Of a DNA stretch of 36,737 nucleotides, positions 8,330-16,528 are shown piece after piece. The translations under genes were made by a program, and so were the position numbers. The notes beneath the pieces are model-generated. The model had not been told where the DNA came from and searched no databases. It worked only from the letters and a program-made list of their open reading frames with translations. This DNA is from SYIM01 sp964581825 (lineage in GTDB: Bacteria; Pseudomonadota; Gammaproteobacteria; Burkholderiales; Burkholderiaceae_E), in the NCBI GenBank assembly GCA_964581825.1, contig CAZORB010000022.1:1-36737 (forward strand), given 5' to 3'. How positions within the stretch are numbered: the first letter of the stretch is position 1; every line of letters starts with the position of its first letter.

Positions 8330-9355
8330 ATGTCGTACTGCAGCAGCGCTCGCCGTCGTTTCGTTCAACACGCAGCGGGCGCATCGGCCGCTGCCGCCGG
8401 AATCTTGCCGCTGGGCGCCTGGTCCAGCAGCCCGTCGACCGCGGCACGTCCGCCGGAGTGGGTCTATGTGCTCAACTCCCGCGATGCATCGGTGTCGCTC
8501 ATCGATAAGGCCGCGCGGACCGAATCTCGGCGTATCACCGTCGGCAAAGAGCCGCACCACCTGTATCCCACACCCGACGGCCGCTCGCTGATCGTTGGCA
8601 ACGCGATGAGCGATGACCTGGTGTTCTTCGACCCGGTGACTGCCGAAATCCAGCGGCGGGTGCCGTCGATTGATGACCCCTATCAGCTTGGGTTTTCGCC
8701 CGATACGCGCTGGTTTGTTACCGCGGCGCTCCGGCTGGATCGGGTCGACATTTACCGTCACGAACGCGGCGAGCTGAAGCTCGAAAAGCGCCTGTCAATT
8801 CCGAAGGCGCCCAGCCATATCTGGTTCTCGGCTGACAGCAGCATGGTATTCGCCACGTTGCAGGACAGTAATGAGGTCGTCGCGATCAGCCTGCAGAAGC
8901 TCGAGCCGGTCTGGAAGCTTCGCACCGGCAAGCAGCCAGCAGGAATCGTCATCACACCCGATGATCGCCATCTGCTGGTTGGCGTCATGGGCGAAAATTT
9001 CGTCGACGTCATTGACTGGCGTGCGCAGAAAAGTGTGCGCCGAATCGTGACCGGCCGGGGGGCGCACAATCTTCGCGGGCTCGGCGATCAGCGGTACGTG
9101 TTTGTCACCAACCGCGTTGACAACTCGGTCAGCTGCATCGACATGCGTACGTTCCAGGTGGTCAGCAGCTTTCCGGTGCCGGGTGGCCCCGACTGCATGG
9201 AAATCACCTCTGACCGAAAGATCATGTGGATCACCAACCGCTTTGCCCGGCAGGTGTCTCTGGTCGATCTCGCCGACGGTCGCATCATCCACACCATCGG
9301 AGTCGGGCGCTCGCCTCATGGCATTTTCTTCACTGATCGGGCACCACTGATCTGA
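8330..9355 (+). CDS. Tat-exported YVTN-type beta-propeller repeat protein
   Basis: A 341-residue predicted periplasmic protein. The N-terminus carries a twin-arginine signal (SARRRFVQ followed by a long Ala/Gly-rich hydrophobic stretch to about residue 35). The rest consists of about seven repeats built like WVYVLNSRDASVSLID, VFVTNRVDNSVSCID and MWITNRFARQVSLVD, the pattern of YVTN/40-residue propellers. In other bacteria such proteins bind or carry quinone-linked enzymes or act as structural platforms; no active site is visible. ATG 8330 puts the signal in the normal place. A deacetylase gene follows after 17 bases, and a membrane hydroxylase after that, so a cell-envelope role is likely but unproven. 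Confidence 0.85.
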   Translation: MSYCSSARRRFVQHAAGASAAAAGILPLGAWSSSPSTAARPPEWVYVLNSRDASVSLIDKAARTESRRITVGKEPHHLYPTPDGRSLIVGNAMSDDLVFFDPVTAEIQRRVPSIDDPYQLGFSPDTRWFVTAALRLDRVDIYRHERGELKLEKRLSIPKAPSHIWFSADSSMVFATLQDSNEVVAISLQKLEPVWKLRTGKQPAGIVITPDDRHLLVGVMGENFVDVIDWRAQKSVRRIVTGRGAHNLRGLGDQRYVFVTNRVDNSVSCIDMRTFQVVSSFPVPGGPDCMEITSDRKIMWITNRFARQVSLVDLADGRIIHTIGVGRSPHGIFFTDRAPLI

Positions 9356-9372
9356 GTGACAGGGAGCGTACG

Positions 9373-10194
9373 GTGCTGCGTCGCTCTGCCATCTCTCGCA
9401 GGCTCAGCGTAATGGCCGCTGCGGCCTGGTTGTCTGCCGCGCCCGCCTCGGCTTCCGCCCCGGGAGCGGTCGATCCCGGTGCGAGTTACGCTTGCAAAGG
9501 CTGGCTGTATCTCACGCTGGACACCGGCAGCATGCGCGACGCTGAGCTGATTGCCGACATTCTGAAACGGCACCAGGTCAAAGCTACTTTTTTCCTCGCG
9601 AGCGAGAAAACCGTGCGGGGCGACCACTCGCTGGATCTTTCGTGGACGCCCTATTGGCGGGCTCGGGCAGCCGAAGGGCATCGCTTCGGCAGCCATACCT
9701 TCGATCACGTGTATTTGCGTGAGGGGCGCGCCGGGCAAACGCCCCAGGGCGCATTTGTTGCGCGTCCGCAGTTCGGCGAATTGGCGGGCAAAGATCAGGT
9801 CTGGAATTCCGCGGATCTCTGTCGCGAATTAAAGCGCGTTGAGCATCGATTCCGCGAAATGACTGGTCAGGGTCTGGAACCACTTTGGCGGGCCCCGGGA
9901 GGTCGAGCCCCAGCCGCCGCCATGGACGCCGCTGTGGGATGCGGGTTTCGGCATGTACACTGGGCAGATGCCGGGTTTCTGGGCGACGAGCTACCCTCGG
10001 ATAAATTTCCGAATGACAAATTGCTCGCCCAGGCGCTGTCGCGACTCCGAAGCGGCGATATCTTGATGGCGCATTTGGGTATCTGGTCGCGTAAAGACCC
10101 CTTCGCGCCGATGCTCGATCCGCTGATTGCCGGTCTTCGGAAAAAGAATTTCTGTTTTGCCACGCTTGATCATCATCCCGACTACCGTCGTTAA
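9373..10194 (+). CDS. Exported polysaccharide deacetylase-like (NodB homology) protein with altered metal motif
   Basis: A 273-residue protein of the carbohydrate esterase 4 (NodB) fold, with a signal peptide (cleavage about ASA-28) and GTG start preceded by AGGGAG. Motif 1, normally TFDDG, reads TLDTG (Asp50, Thr51): the catalytic-base Asp is kept but the usual metal-ligand Asp is Thr. Motif 2, SHTFDH, keeps both metal His residues (108 and 112), and motif 3 is WRAPGG (172-177). ILMAHLGIWS near the end fits the C-terminal motif. It likely acts in the periplasm on a glycan or peptidoglycan amide. The relatives I recall share TLDTG, so it looks like a subfamily trait rather than decay. Confidence 0.85.
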   Translation: MLRRSAISRRLSVMAAAAWLSAAPASASAPGAVDPGASYACKGWLYLTLDTGSMRDAELIADILKRHQVKATFFLASEKTVRGDHSLDLSWTPYWRARAAEGHRFGSHTFDHVYLREGRAGQTPQGAFVARPQFGELAGKDQVWNSADLCRELKRVEHRFREMTGQGLEPLWRAPGGRAPAAAMDAAVGCGFRHVHWADAGFLGDELPSDKFPNDKLLAQALSRLRSGDILMAHLGIWSRKDPFAPMLDPLIAGLRKKNFCFATLDHHPDYRR

Positions 10195-10200
10195 AGCGCC

Positions 10201-11145
10201 ATGCTCGATTCACTGATTCACGCCTTCGTCGCCACGCAAACCTGGATTCACGAGACGCTTCTGCAGCCGGCCATGTTCGCGCTCGGACTGATGCATTTAA
10301 GCGAAATGGCGTTCGATGCGCTCGAATGGGTGCTGATCGGTCTGCTCGAGGTGGTTGCCATGGTGATTGTGTTGGGCCTGCTCGAGCGGTGGATGCCGGC
10401 AGAGCCTTCAGCCGGGCGAAAAGAATGGCGAGTGGATGTGGTGTACGCGATGCTCAGGCGCGTCGGTGTCGTTCCGCTGCTCGCGTTTGCGCTCTTCACG
10501 CCCCTGGTTGATGCGATTGAAGCGCAGCTGCGCTTTGCAGGCATTTCCCGACTTCCGCTCGATTCTGTCCTGCCCGGTATCACTGACGTTCCCTGGGTCA
10601 GTTTTCTGATCTATCTGGTGGTGTTTGACTTTGTCGATTACTGGCTGCATCGCGCACAGCACCGCTGGTCCTGGTGGTGGGAACTGCACGCGGTTCATCA
10701 TAGCCAGCGGCAGATGACCTTCTGGACCGAAGATCGCAACCACCTGATCGACGACCTGCTGCGGGATGGCCTGATGGCGCTGCTGGCGGTGGCGATTGGC
10801 GTGGCGCCCGGCCAGTTCATCGGTATTGTGGTGGTGTCGCGCCTGGTGCAAAGCGTTCAGCATGCGAACCTTCGCTGGCGCTACGGCCGGCTGGGTGAGC
10901 AGCTGCTCGTCAGTCCCAGTTTCCATCGGCTGCACCATGCAATTGACTTCGGCCACGACGGTCCGGCACGTGGCTGCAACTTTGCCGTGCTGTTTCCGGT
11001 CTGGGATCGCCTGTTCGGCACCATGGATAATCGGCCCGGTTTTGTGCCCACCGGCATTCGCGATCAGGTCGAAGGACGCGACTACGGTAAAGGCTTTTTC
11101 CGCCAGCACTGGCTGGCCATCAGTCGGATCGTCGGGCGCGCCTGA
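10201..11145 (+). CDS. Sterol desaturase / fatty acid hydroxylase family membrane protein
   Basis: A 314-residue integral membrane di-iron enzyme candidate. Four or more hydrophobic segments flank three His clusters: HRAQH (150-154), HAVHH (163-167) and HRLHH (242-246), the ligand pattern of the fatty-acid-hydroxylase superfamily. The family inserts hydroxyl groups or double bonds into lipid tails using O2. The substrate here is unknown; bacterial members act on sphingolipid, carotenoid, hopanoid or ornithine-lipid chains. The start lies six bases after the deacetylase stop without a clear ribosome site, so the two are probably translationally coupled. Confidence 0.88.
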   Translation: MLDSLIHAFVATQTWIHETLLQPAMFALGLMHLSEMAFDALEWVLIGLLEVVAMVIVLGLLERWMPAEPSAGRKEWRVDVVYAMLRRVGVVPLLAFALFTPLVDAIEAQLRFAGISRLPLDSVLPGITDVPWVSFLIYLVVFDFVDYWLHRAQHRWSWWWELHAVHHSQRQMTFWTEDRNHLIDDLLRDGLMALLAVAIGVAPGQFIGIVVVSRLVQSVQHANLRWRYGRLGEQLLVSPSFHRLHHAIDFGHDGPARGCNFAVLFPVWDRLFGTMDNRPGFVPTGIRDQVEGRDYGKGFFRQHWLAISRIVGRA

Positions 11146-11223
11146 GCGCTGGTCCGGTTCACAGTGCGGCGGCGGGGCGCTTCGGGTTCAACGCTTCGCT
11201 GACCTGCGCGCAGGAGTTCATGG

Positions 11224-12006
11224 ATGGCGTTGGGTCTGATCATCATCGGTGACGAGATTCTGTCGGGCAAGCGGCAGGACAAACACTTTGCCAAGGTTCT
11301 CGAGCTCACATCCGCACGCGGTATGGAACTCGCCTGGGTGCGGTATCTGGGCGACGAGCGTGCCCGGATCGTTCATGCGTTGCGCGACTCTTTCGCCAGC
11401 GGCGACTCTGTGCTGTCCTGTGGCGGCATTGGTGCTACCCCAGACGACCACACACGACAGGCCGCGGCCGAGGCGCTTGGCGTTCCGCTTGCGCTGCACC
11501 CGGAAGCCGCCGACCTGATTCGGCAGCGCGCGGCTGAAATGGCGCGAGAGGGCAAGGCGCCGGCCAACCCCGACGCGCCCGAGAATCGACAGCGACTCAA
11601 AATGGGCGAGTTTCCCGAAGGGGCTCGCATCATTCCGAATCCGTACAACCGCATCCCGGGATTCGCGATCCGCCGCCACTATTTCGTGCCAGGTTTTCCT
11701 GTCATGGCCTGGCCAATGATCGAGGCCCTGCTCGATGGTGAACTCGCCGGCGAACGGCCTGGCGCAGCGCGCGTTGAACGCTCATTTCTGGTCTATGAGC
11801 TCGCCGAGTCAACGGTAACGCCACTCATGGAGGCGCTCGAACGAGAGCTTCCCGGTGTACGAACGTTCAGCCTGCCGTCGGTGGGCGAGGACGGTAGCCG
11901 CCGTCACATCGAGCTGGGCGTCAAGGGCGAGGCAGCCGTCATCGATGATGCGCTTGAGCGCTTACGGCGCGGCGCGCTGGCGCTCGGAGGCCAACTCGGG
12001 CCTTGA
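11224..12006 (+). CDS. MoCF/CinA N-terminal-like molybdopterin-binding domain protein
   Basis: A 260-residue protein whose first 170 residues match the MoCF_biosynth fold (start GLIIIGDEILSGKRQDKH, then VLSCGGIGATPDDHTRQAAAEAL), as in MogA/MoeA and the N-terminal part of CinA. The C-terminal CinA amidase domain is absent. Such stand-alone proteins occur widely in Burkholderiales; the reaction is unknown, with competence-damage-inducible or nucleotide/pyrophosphate hydrolase roles proposed for relatives. ATG 11224 has AGGAG at 11212-11216. It follows the hydroxylase gene by 78 bases. Confidence 0.85.
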   Translation: MALGLIIIGDEILSGKRQDKHFAKVLELTSARGMELAWVRYLGDERARIVHALRDSFASGDSVLSCGGIGATPDDHTRQAAAEALGVPLALHPEAADLIRQRAAEMAREGKAPANPDAPENRQRLKMGEFPEGARIIPNPYNRIPGFAIRRHYFVPGFPVMAWPMIEALLDGELAGERPGAARVERSFLVYELAESTVTPLMEALERELPGVRTFSLPSVGEDGSRRHIELGVKGEAAVIDDALERLRRGALALGGQLGP

Positions 12007-12105
12007 GCTTGGGGCCCGAGCGCGCTGACCGCGACAGGATCGACATCCGGCAAGCACGCTCGCCGTGACAGCCTCATAATTGCCTGGAACCAACGGAGGA
12101 CGCCG

Positions 12106-15100
12106 ATGAACATGCCGGCCGAGGCGATGCTGCGCGACGTGCAGCTCGACGACAAGTACACCGCAGACCAGGGCCAGGTTTACATGACCGGGACCCAGGC
12201 GCTGGTCAGGCTGCCGCTCATGCAGCGACGTCGCGATCTGGCTGCGGGCTTGAATACTGGGGGCTACATCAGCGGCTATCGGGGGTCGCCGATCGGCGCT
12301 TACGACCAGGCCCTGTGGCGCGCCAAAAAGCATCTCGATGAGCACCATGTGCGCTTTGTTCCAGGGCTTAATGAAGACCTGGCTGCCACCGCAATTTGGG
12401 GAACGCAGCAGCTGCATTTCTTTCCGGGTGCACAGTACGACGGCGTGTTCTCAATCTGGTACGGCAAGGGACCGGGCGTTGATCGAACCGGCGATGCATT
12501 CCGTCACGCGAATCAGGCGGGCAGTGCCGTCAACGGTGGGGTGATCGCCATCGGTGGCGATGACCACGGCGCCAAGTCGTCCACGGTGGCCGCTCAAACC
12601 GACCATATTTTTATCGCGGTCTCGATGCCGGTGCTGGCGCCTGCAACCGTTCAGGATTACATCGACCTGGGGCTGCATGGCTTTGCGCTCTCTCGGTTTT
12701 CTGGCTGCTGGGTTGGTTTTAAGGCGGTGACGGATACGCTTGAAACTGCTGGCATTGTCGATGTGTCAGCTGACCGGCTCAACATCGTGTTGCCGCAGGA
12801 CGTTCCAATGCCTCCCGGGGGGCTGAATGCCCGCTGGCCCGAAGAGCCTTTCCTGAAGCTCGAAGAGCGGCTGGTTCGGTGGAAGCTGCCAGCCGTTCGG
12901 GCCTACGCGCGGGCTAACCGGCTCGATCGCAACAGTCTGGGGCGTCCAGATGGGGCACCGGCACGCTTGGGCATTCTTTCCACGGGCAAAGCCTACCTGG
13001 ACACGATGCAGGCGTTGGTTGAGCTTGGCATTGACGACGCCACCGCGCGCCGTATTGGTTTGCGGGTTTATCGGGTGGCGATGCCCTGGCCGCTTGAGCC
13101 CGAAAGCGCGCGAGAGTTCTGTGCCGGTTGCGAAGAAGTGCTGGTGATCGAAGAGAAGCGCTCGATCATCGAATCGCAGCTGAAGGAAATTCTCTACGGA
13201 CTCGAGCAGCGTCCGCGCGTCACGGGCAAACGCGACGAGCGTGATGCACCGCTGGTCCCTGAGGCGGGCGAACTGTCGCCCGCGATTCTGGCCAGAATCA
13301 TCGCAGGCCGGTTGCAGCGCAGCGCGGGTCGCCAGTCCGATGCGTTTGGCGAGTCCGATGGCGAGATTGAATCCCGCATGGCGCGGCGCCTGGGGCAGTT
13401 CGAATCGCGCGAACGCGGCATGTCCAAGCTGGCGGTACCCATCGAGCGCATTCCCTATTTCTGCTCGGGCTGCCCGCACAACACCTCGACGCGTGTGCCT
13501 GAGGGATCTCGCGCCAACGCAGGCATCGGTTGCCACTACATGGCGCAGTGGATGGACCGGTCCACGGCAAGCTTTACGCAGATGGGCGGTGAGGGCATGA
13601 CCTGGGTGGGGCAGGCGCCGTTTTCCTCCACGCCCCATGTGTTCCAGAACATCGGCGACGGCACATATTTCCATTCTGGCTCGCTCGCAATCCGGCACGC
13701 GATCGCCACCAACACACCCATCACTTACAAGATTCTGTTCAACGATGCGGTAGCAATGACAGGCGGCCAGCGCCACGATGGATCGCTCACGCCCGATCGC
13801 ATCGTTGCGCAAGTGCTGGCCGAGGGCGTTACCCGGGTGGTAGTGGTCACCGATGAACCTGAAAAATACCCTGCGGGCTATTTCCCGGCTTCGGTGCCAG
13901 TGCACCACCGCGACGATCTCGACCGTGTCCAGCGCGAGCTGCGCGATTTTCGCGGCGTCTCGGTGTTGCTCTACGACCAGACCTGTGCTGCGGAAAAACG
14001 CCGACGTCGTAAGCGCGGCGCTTTCCCCGATCCGGATAAACGCGCATTCATCAATGAGGCGGTTTGCGAGGGCTGCGGCGATTGCGGTGTCAAGTCCAAC
14101 TGCGTGTCCATTGAGCCAGTGGAAACCGAGTTCGGCCGCAAGCGCGCCATCAACCAGTCGTCGTGCAACAAAGACTTTTCGTGTGTGAACGGTTTCTGCC
14201 CGAGCTTTGTCACGCTCGAAGGTGCCAAGCCCAAACGTGGGCGGGCCAGTCAGGTCGCATCTGATGCGGCGCAGGTCGCGCTGCCTGGGGTGACGCTCCC
14301 CGAGATCCAGGGCGCCTGGTCTGTGCTGGTCACCGGTATCGGTGGAACCGGCGTGGTCACCATCGGGCAGATTCTCGGGATGGCTGCGCATCTTGAGGGC
14401 AAGGGCGTGACGGTGCTCGATATGGCGGGCCTTGCGCAAAAAAATGGCGCGGTCATGAGCTTTGTGCGCATTGGGGCTGATCAGCAGGCGCTCCATGCGC
14501 CGCGGATCGGCCTGGCTTCTGCCGACGCTGTCATTGGCTGCGATGTCGTGGTCACGGCAGGGCGTGAGGCAATGCAGCGGGTGCTGTCGGGGCGTACACG
14601 TGTCGCGGTCAATGTGGCCAGAACGCCAACCGCCGATTTCACCCGAAATGCCGACTGGAGCTTTCCGCTCAGTCGCATGGAGCAGACCATCGCGGATGCG
14701 GTGGGCGAATCGAATGCGTCGTTCGTCGATGCAACGCGCCTCGCCACCGGTTTGTTGGGTGATGCGATCACCGCGAACCTGTTCATGCTGGGCTATGCCT
14801 GGCAGCTGGGCATGATCCCCTTGTCGGCGCGCGCAATTGAGCGTGCCATTGAACTGAACGAGGTCTCGGTCAGCACCAACCTGGCGGCGTTTCTGTGGGG
14901 GCGGCGGGCTGCGGTGGATCCAGCGCAGGTTGAGCAACTGGCTGCGCCGCCAAAGGCTTTACCGCCGTCCAGAATGCTGTCGACCACGCTCGACGAGCTG
15001 ATTGCTCGTCGCGTGGATTTTCTCTCCGACTACCAGAACGATGCGTGGGCGGCGCGCTACCGTGCGCTGGTCGATCGCACGCGGGCGGCGGAACGCGCAC

Positions 15101-15684
15101 TGGGACTGCCCGGCGGCGATGCGCCCGAGGCGATGCCACTGACCGCTGCGGTGGCCAAAAACTTTTACCGCCTGATGTCCTACAAAGACGAATACGAAGT
15201 GGCGCGTCTCTACACGACCGGTGACTTCGAACGGGCGGTGCGCGAGCAGTTTGAAGGCGAGGTTCGAATGCGCTTTCATCTGGCGCCGCCGCTCCTGTCG
15301 CGGCGCAATGAGAAGGGTGAGCTGATCAAACGAAGCTGGGGCCCCTGGGTTTTGGGCGTGTTCCGGGTGCTCGCGCGCCTGCGCGGGCTGCGCGGCACAC
15401 CGTTTGACGCGTTTGGGTACACCGAAGAGCGTCGGATGGAGCGGCGGCTCATCGACGAGTACGAGACGCTGATCAACCGGCTGATCACCGAACTGACCCC
15501 GGCTCGCCACGAACTCGCAGTCCGCCTCGCTTCGTTTCCCGAGCAGATTCGCGGCTTTGGACATGTCAAGGAGCGCAATGTCCATGCCGCACTGGCCTCG
15601 CGCGATCAGGGGCTGGCTGGCTGGCAGTCGGTGGGCGCGTCACCGTCCGATCAACCTGTTCCCCAAATGGAAACGGCCCGTTGA
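12106..15684 (+). CDS. Indolepyruvate:ferredoxin oxidoreductase family protein (fused alpha/beta/gamma-type)
   Basis: A 1192-residue fusion that oxidatively decarboxylates aryl- or branched-chain 2-oxoacids to acyl-CoA with a low-potential electron carrier. From the N-terminus: a pyruvate-ferredoxin-oxidoreductase-like pyrimidine-binding region (GYRGSPIGAYD), a C-terminal transketolase-like part, a TPP-binding region (YFCSGCPHNTST near residue 450, IGDGTYFHSG about 515, FNDAVAMTGGQ), a cysteine cluster (Cys654, 657, 660, 666) for a 4Fe-4S centre, and the gamma-type domain (GIGGTGVVTIGQILG about 745). The ribosome site GGAGGA is 5 bases from ATG 12106. No ferredoxin or regulator gene is adjacent. 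The physiological acceptor in an aerobe is unclear. Confidence 0.92.
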   Translation: MNMPAEAMLRDVQLDDKYTADQGQVYMTGTQALVRLPLMQRRRDLAAGLNTGGYISGYRGSPIGAYDQALWRAKKHLDEHHVRFVPGLNEDLAATAIWGTQQLHFFPGAQYDGVFSIWYGKGPGVDRTGDAFRHANQAGSAVNGGVIAIGGDDHGAKSSTVAAQTDHIFIAVSMPVLAPATVQDYIDLGLHGFALSRFSGCWVGFKAVTDTLETAGIVDVSADRLNIVLPQDVPMPPGGLNARWPEEPFLKLEERLVRWKLPAVRAYARANRLDRNSLGRPDGAPARLGILSTGKAYLDTMQALVELGIDDATARRIGLRVYRVAMPWPLEPESAREFCAGCEEVLVIEEKRSIIESQLKEILYGLEQRPRVTGKRDERDAPLVPEAGELSPAILARIIAGRLQRSAGRQSDAFGESDGEIESRMARRLGQFESRERGMSKLAVPIERIPYFCSGCPHNTSTRVPEGSRANAGIGCHYMAQWMDRSTASFTQMGGEGMTWVGQAPFSSTPHVFQNIGDGTYFHSGSLAIRHAIATNTPITYKILFNDAVAMTGGQRHDGSLTPDRIVAQVLAEGVTRVVVVTDEPEKYPAGYFPASVPVHHRDDLDRVQRELRDFRGVSVLLYDQTCAAEKRRRRKRGAFPDPDKRAFINEAVCEGCGDCGVKSNCVSIEPVETEFGRKRAINQSSCNKDFSCVNGFCPSFVTLEGAKPKRGRASQVASDAAQVALPGVTLPEIQGAWSVLVTGIGGTGVVTIGQILGMAAHLEGKGVTVLDMAGLAQKNGAVMSFVRIGADQQALHAPRIGLASADAVIGCDVVVTAGREAMQRVLSGRTRVAVNVARTPTADFTRNADWSFPLSRMEQTIADAVGESNASFVDATRLATGLLGDAITANLFMLGYAWQLGMIPLSARAIERAIELNEVSVSTNLAAFLWGRRAAVDPAQVEQLAAPPKALPPSRMLSTTLDELIARRVDFLSDYQNDAWAARYRALVDRTRAAERALGLPGGDAPEAMPLTAAVAKNFYRLMSYKDEYEVARLYTTGDFERAVREQFEGEVRMRFHLAPPLLSRRNEKGELIKRSWGPWVLGVFRVLARLRGLRGTPFDAFGYTEERRMERRLIDEYETLINRLITELTPARHELAVRLASFPEQIRGFGHVKERNVHAALASRDQGLAGWQSVGASPSDQPVPQMETAR

Positions 15685-15697
15685 TCGGGCCGTTTCC
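15669..15697. terminator. Bidirectional hairpin between the oxidoreductase and phasin genes
   Basis: A perfect 12-bp inverted repeat (GGAAACGGCCCG and its complement) with the five-base loop TTGAT. The TGA stop codon of the oxidoreductase at 15682-15684 lies in the loop, so the left arm is coding. It lacks a long T-run on either side, so it may work weakly or as a 3'-end stabiliser for both convergent messages. Confidence 0.7.
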
Positions 15698-15746
15698 GTG
15701 CTCTCTAGCCCGTAGGCTGGAGCTTGAGGAGGAGGCTTACGAAACT

Positions 15747-16286
15747 TTAGGCGGCTTTCTTGGCCGGACGGCTGTTTACCGACTTGCTGGCCGCTGCCAC
15801 GTTGGCTTCAGCCATTTCCACGACCTGCTTGGTGGCGCGGCTGACCTGATCAAACGCGGTGTTGGCGGCCGAGACAGCCGATTTCACGAGCGTCATGACG
15901 CCTTCGCTGCCAGCCGGGGCGTTGCGAGCCATCGAATCGATCGCTGCAAACAGCTGCTTGTTGCCATCGGCCATTTGTTTTTCGACCAGACGCGCCAATT
16001 CAGCGCTGGTTTCCGAGGCGATTTCGTAGCAATGCTTAGCATACGAAGCAGCTTTGTCTGCGGTGGGCTGCATCGAGGTGGCCGAGAGCTCGGAGAGTGA
16101 TTTGACGTCTTTGACCTCGAGAAGTGACTTCATCATCTCGGTGGACTCGTCAAACGTGCTGCGAGCGGCTTGCATATTCAACGCTGCGAGACGCTCAAAA
16201 CCTGCCATTGACGCGCGCGCGGCGCTGTTCATCAGGTCGAAAGAGGTTTTGCTCAGCGTGGCGAACTGCTCAGGAGTCTGGATCAT
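15747..16286 (-). CDS. phaP: Phasin family protein (PHB granule-associated)
   Basis: A 179-residue, Ala-rich, mostly alpha-helical protein without signal peptide. It begins MIQTPEQFATLSKTSFDLMN, the start typical of Burkholderiales PhaP phasins, and ends in a Lys/Ala tail (RPAKKAA) like many of them. Phasins coat poly(3-hydroxybutyrate) granules and set granule size and number. ATG 16286 follows CGGAGG by five bases, a strong ribosome site. The promoter (TTGACA at 16385-16390, minus) is bracketed by two palindromes listed separately, suggesting PhaR-type repression relieved when PHB accumulates. The gene converges on the oxidoreductase gene. Confidence 0.92.
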   Translation of the reverse strand: MIQTPEQFATLSKTSFDLMNSAARASMAGFERLAALNMQAARSTFDESTEMMKSLLEVKDVKSLSELSATSMQPTADKAASYAKHCYEIASETSAELARLVEKQMADGNKQLFAAIDSMARNAPAGSEGVMTLVKSAVSAANTAFDQVSRATKQVVEMAEANVAAASKSVNSRPAKKAA

Positions 16287-16340
16287 GGAAACCTCCGGTG
16301 GGTGGTTAAGACGGGTCGGTAGGCGAGGAACAGCGGCGAT

Positions 16341-16357
16341 TTGGTGCGCCGCAACAA
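16341..16357. promoter_or_regulatory. Phasin operator candidate A (over the predicted transcription start)
   Basis: On the minus strand TTGTTGCGGCGCACCAA, an imperfect palindrome. It matches site B at 15 of 17 positions and covers the predicted phasin start near 16355. Confidence 0.55.
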
Positions 16358-16361
16358 ACGA

Positions 16362-16390
16362 ATAGTGCCAAGCTCAAATCGGGCTGTCAA
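16362..16390 (-). promoter_or_regulatory. Sigma-70 promoter of the phasin gene
   Basis: A perfect -35, TTGACA (16390-16385), is separated by 17 bp from CACTAT (16367-16362), giving a start near 16355 and a leader of about 70 nt. Confidence 0.65.
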
Positions 16391-16396
16391 GCAGTA

Positions 16397-16413
16397 TTGT
16401 TGTGGCGCAACAA
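16397..16413. promoter_or_regulatory. Phasin operator candidate B (just upstream of the -35)
   Basis: TTGTTGTGGCGCAACAA, a near-perfect palindrome that extends to ATTGTTG...CAACAAT (16396-16414). It begins six bases upstream of the phasin -35. The arrangement of one site at the start and one before the -35 is, as I recall, that reported for PhaR at the Ralstonia eutropha phaP promoter. Confidence 0.6.
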
Positions 16414-16528
16414 TTTATGGTCTGGTCGGACAAATAGCTTTCTAAATAATTGATTTATTGATGATAAGAATCAAAATAGTCTTGAAAAATCTGGCGCATG
16501 ACGGCTTGTCGTGTTGCGGCCGCAAATA

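Noticed and set aside
12766..14937. 723-codon minus-strand open frame inside the oxidoreductase gene
   Set aside because: Antisense to strongly conserved coding sequence, no family features, Arg/His-rich composition typical of GC-rich shadow frames.
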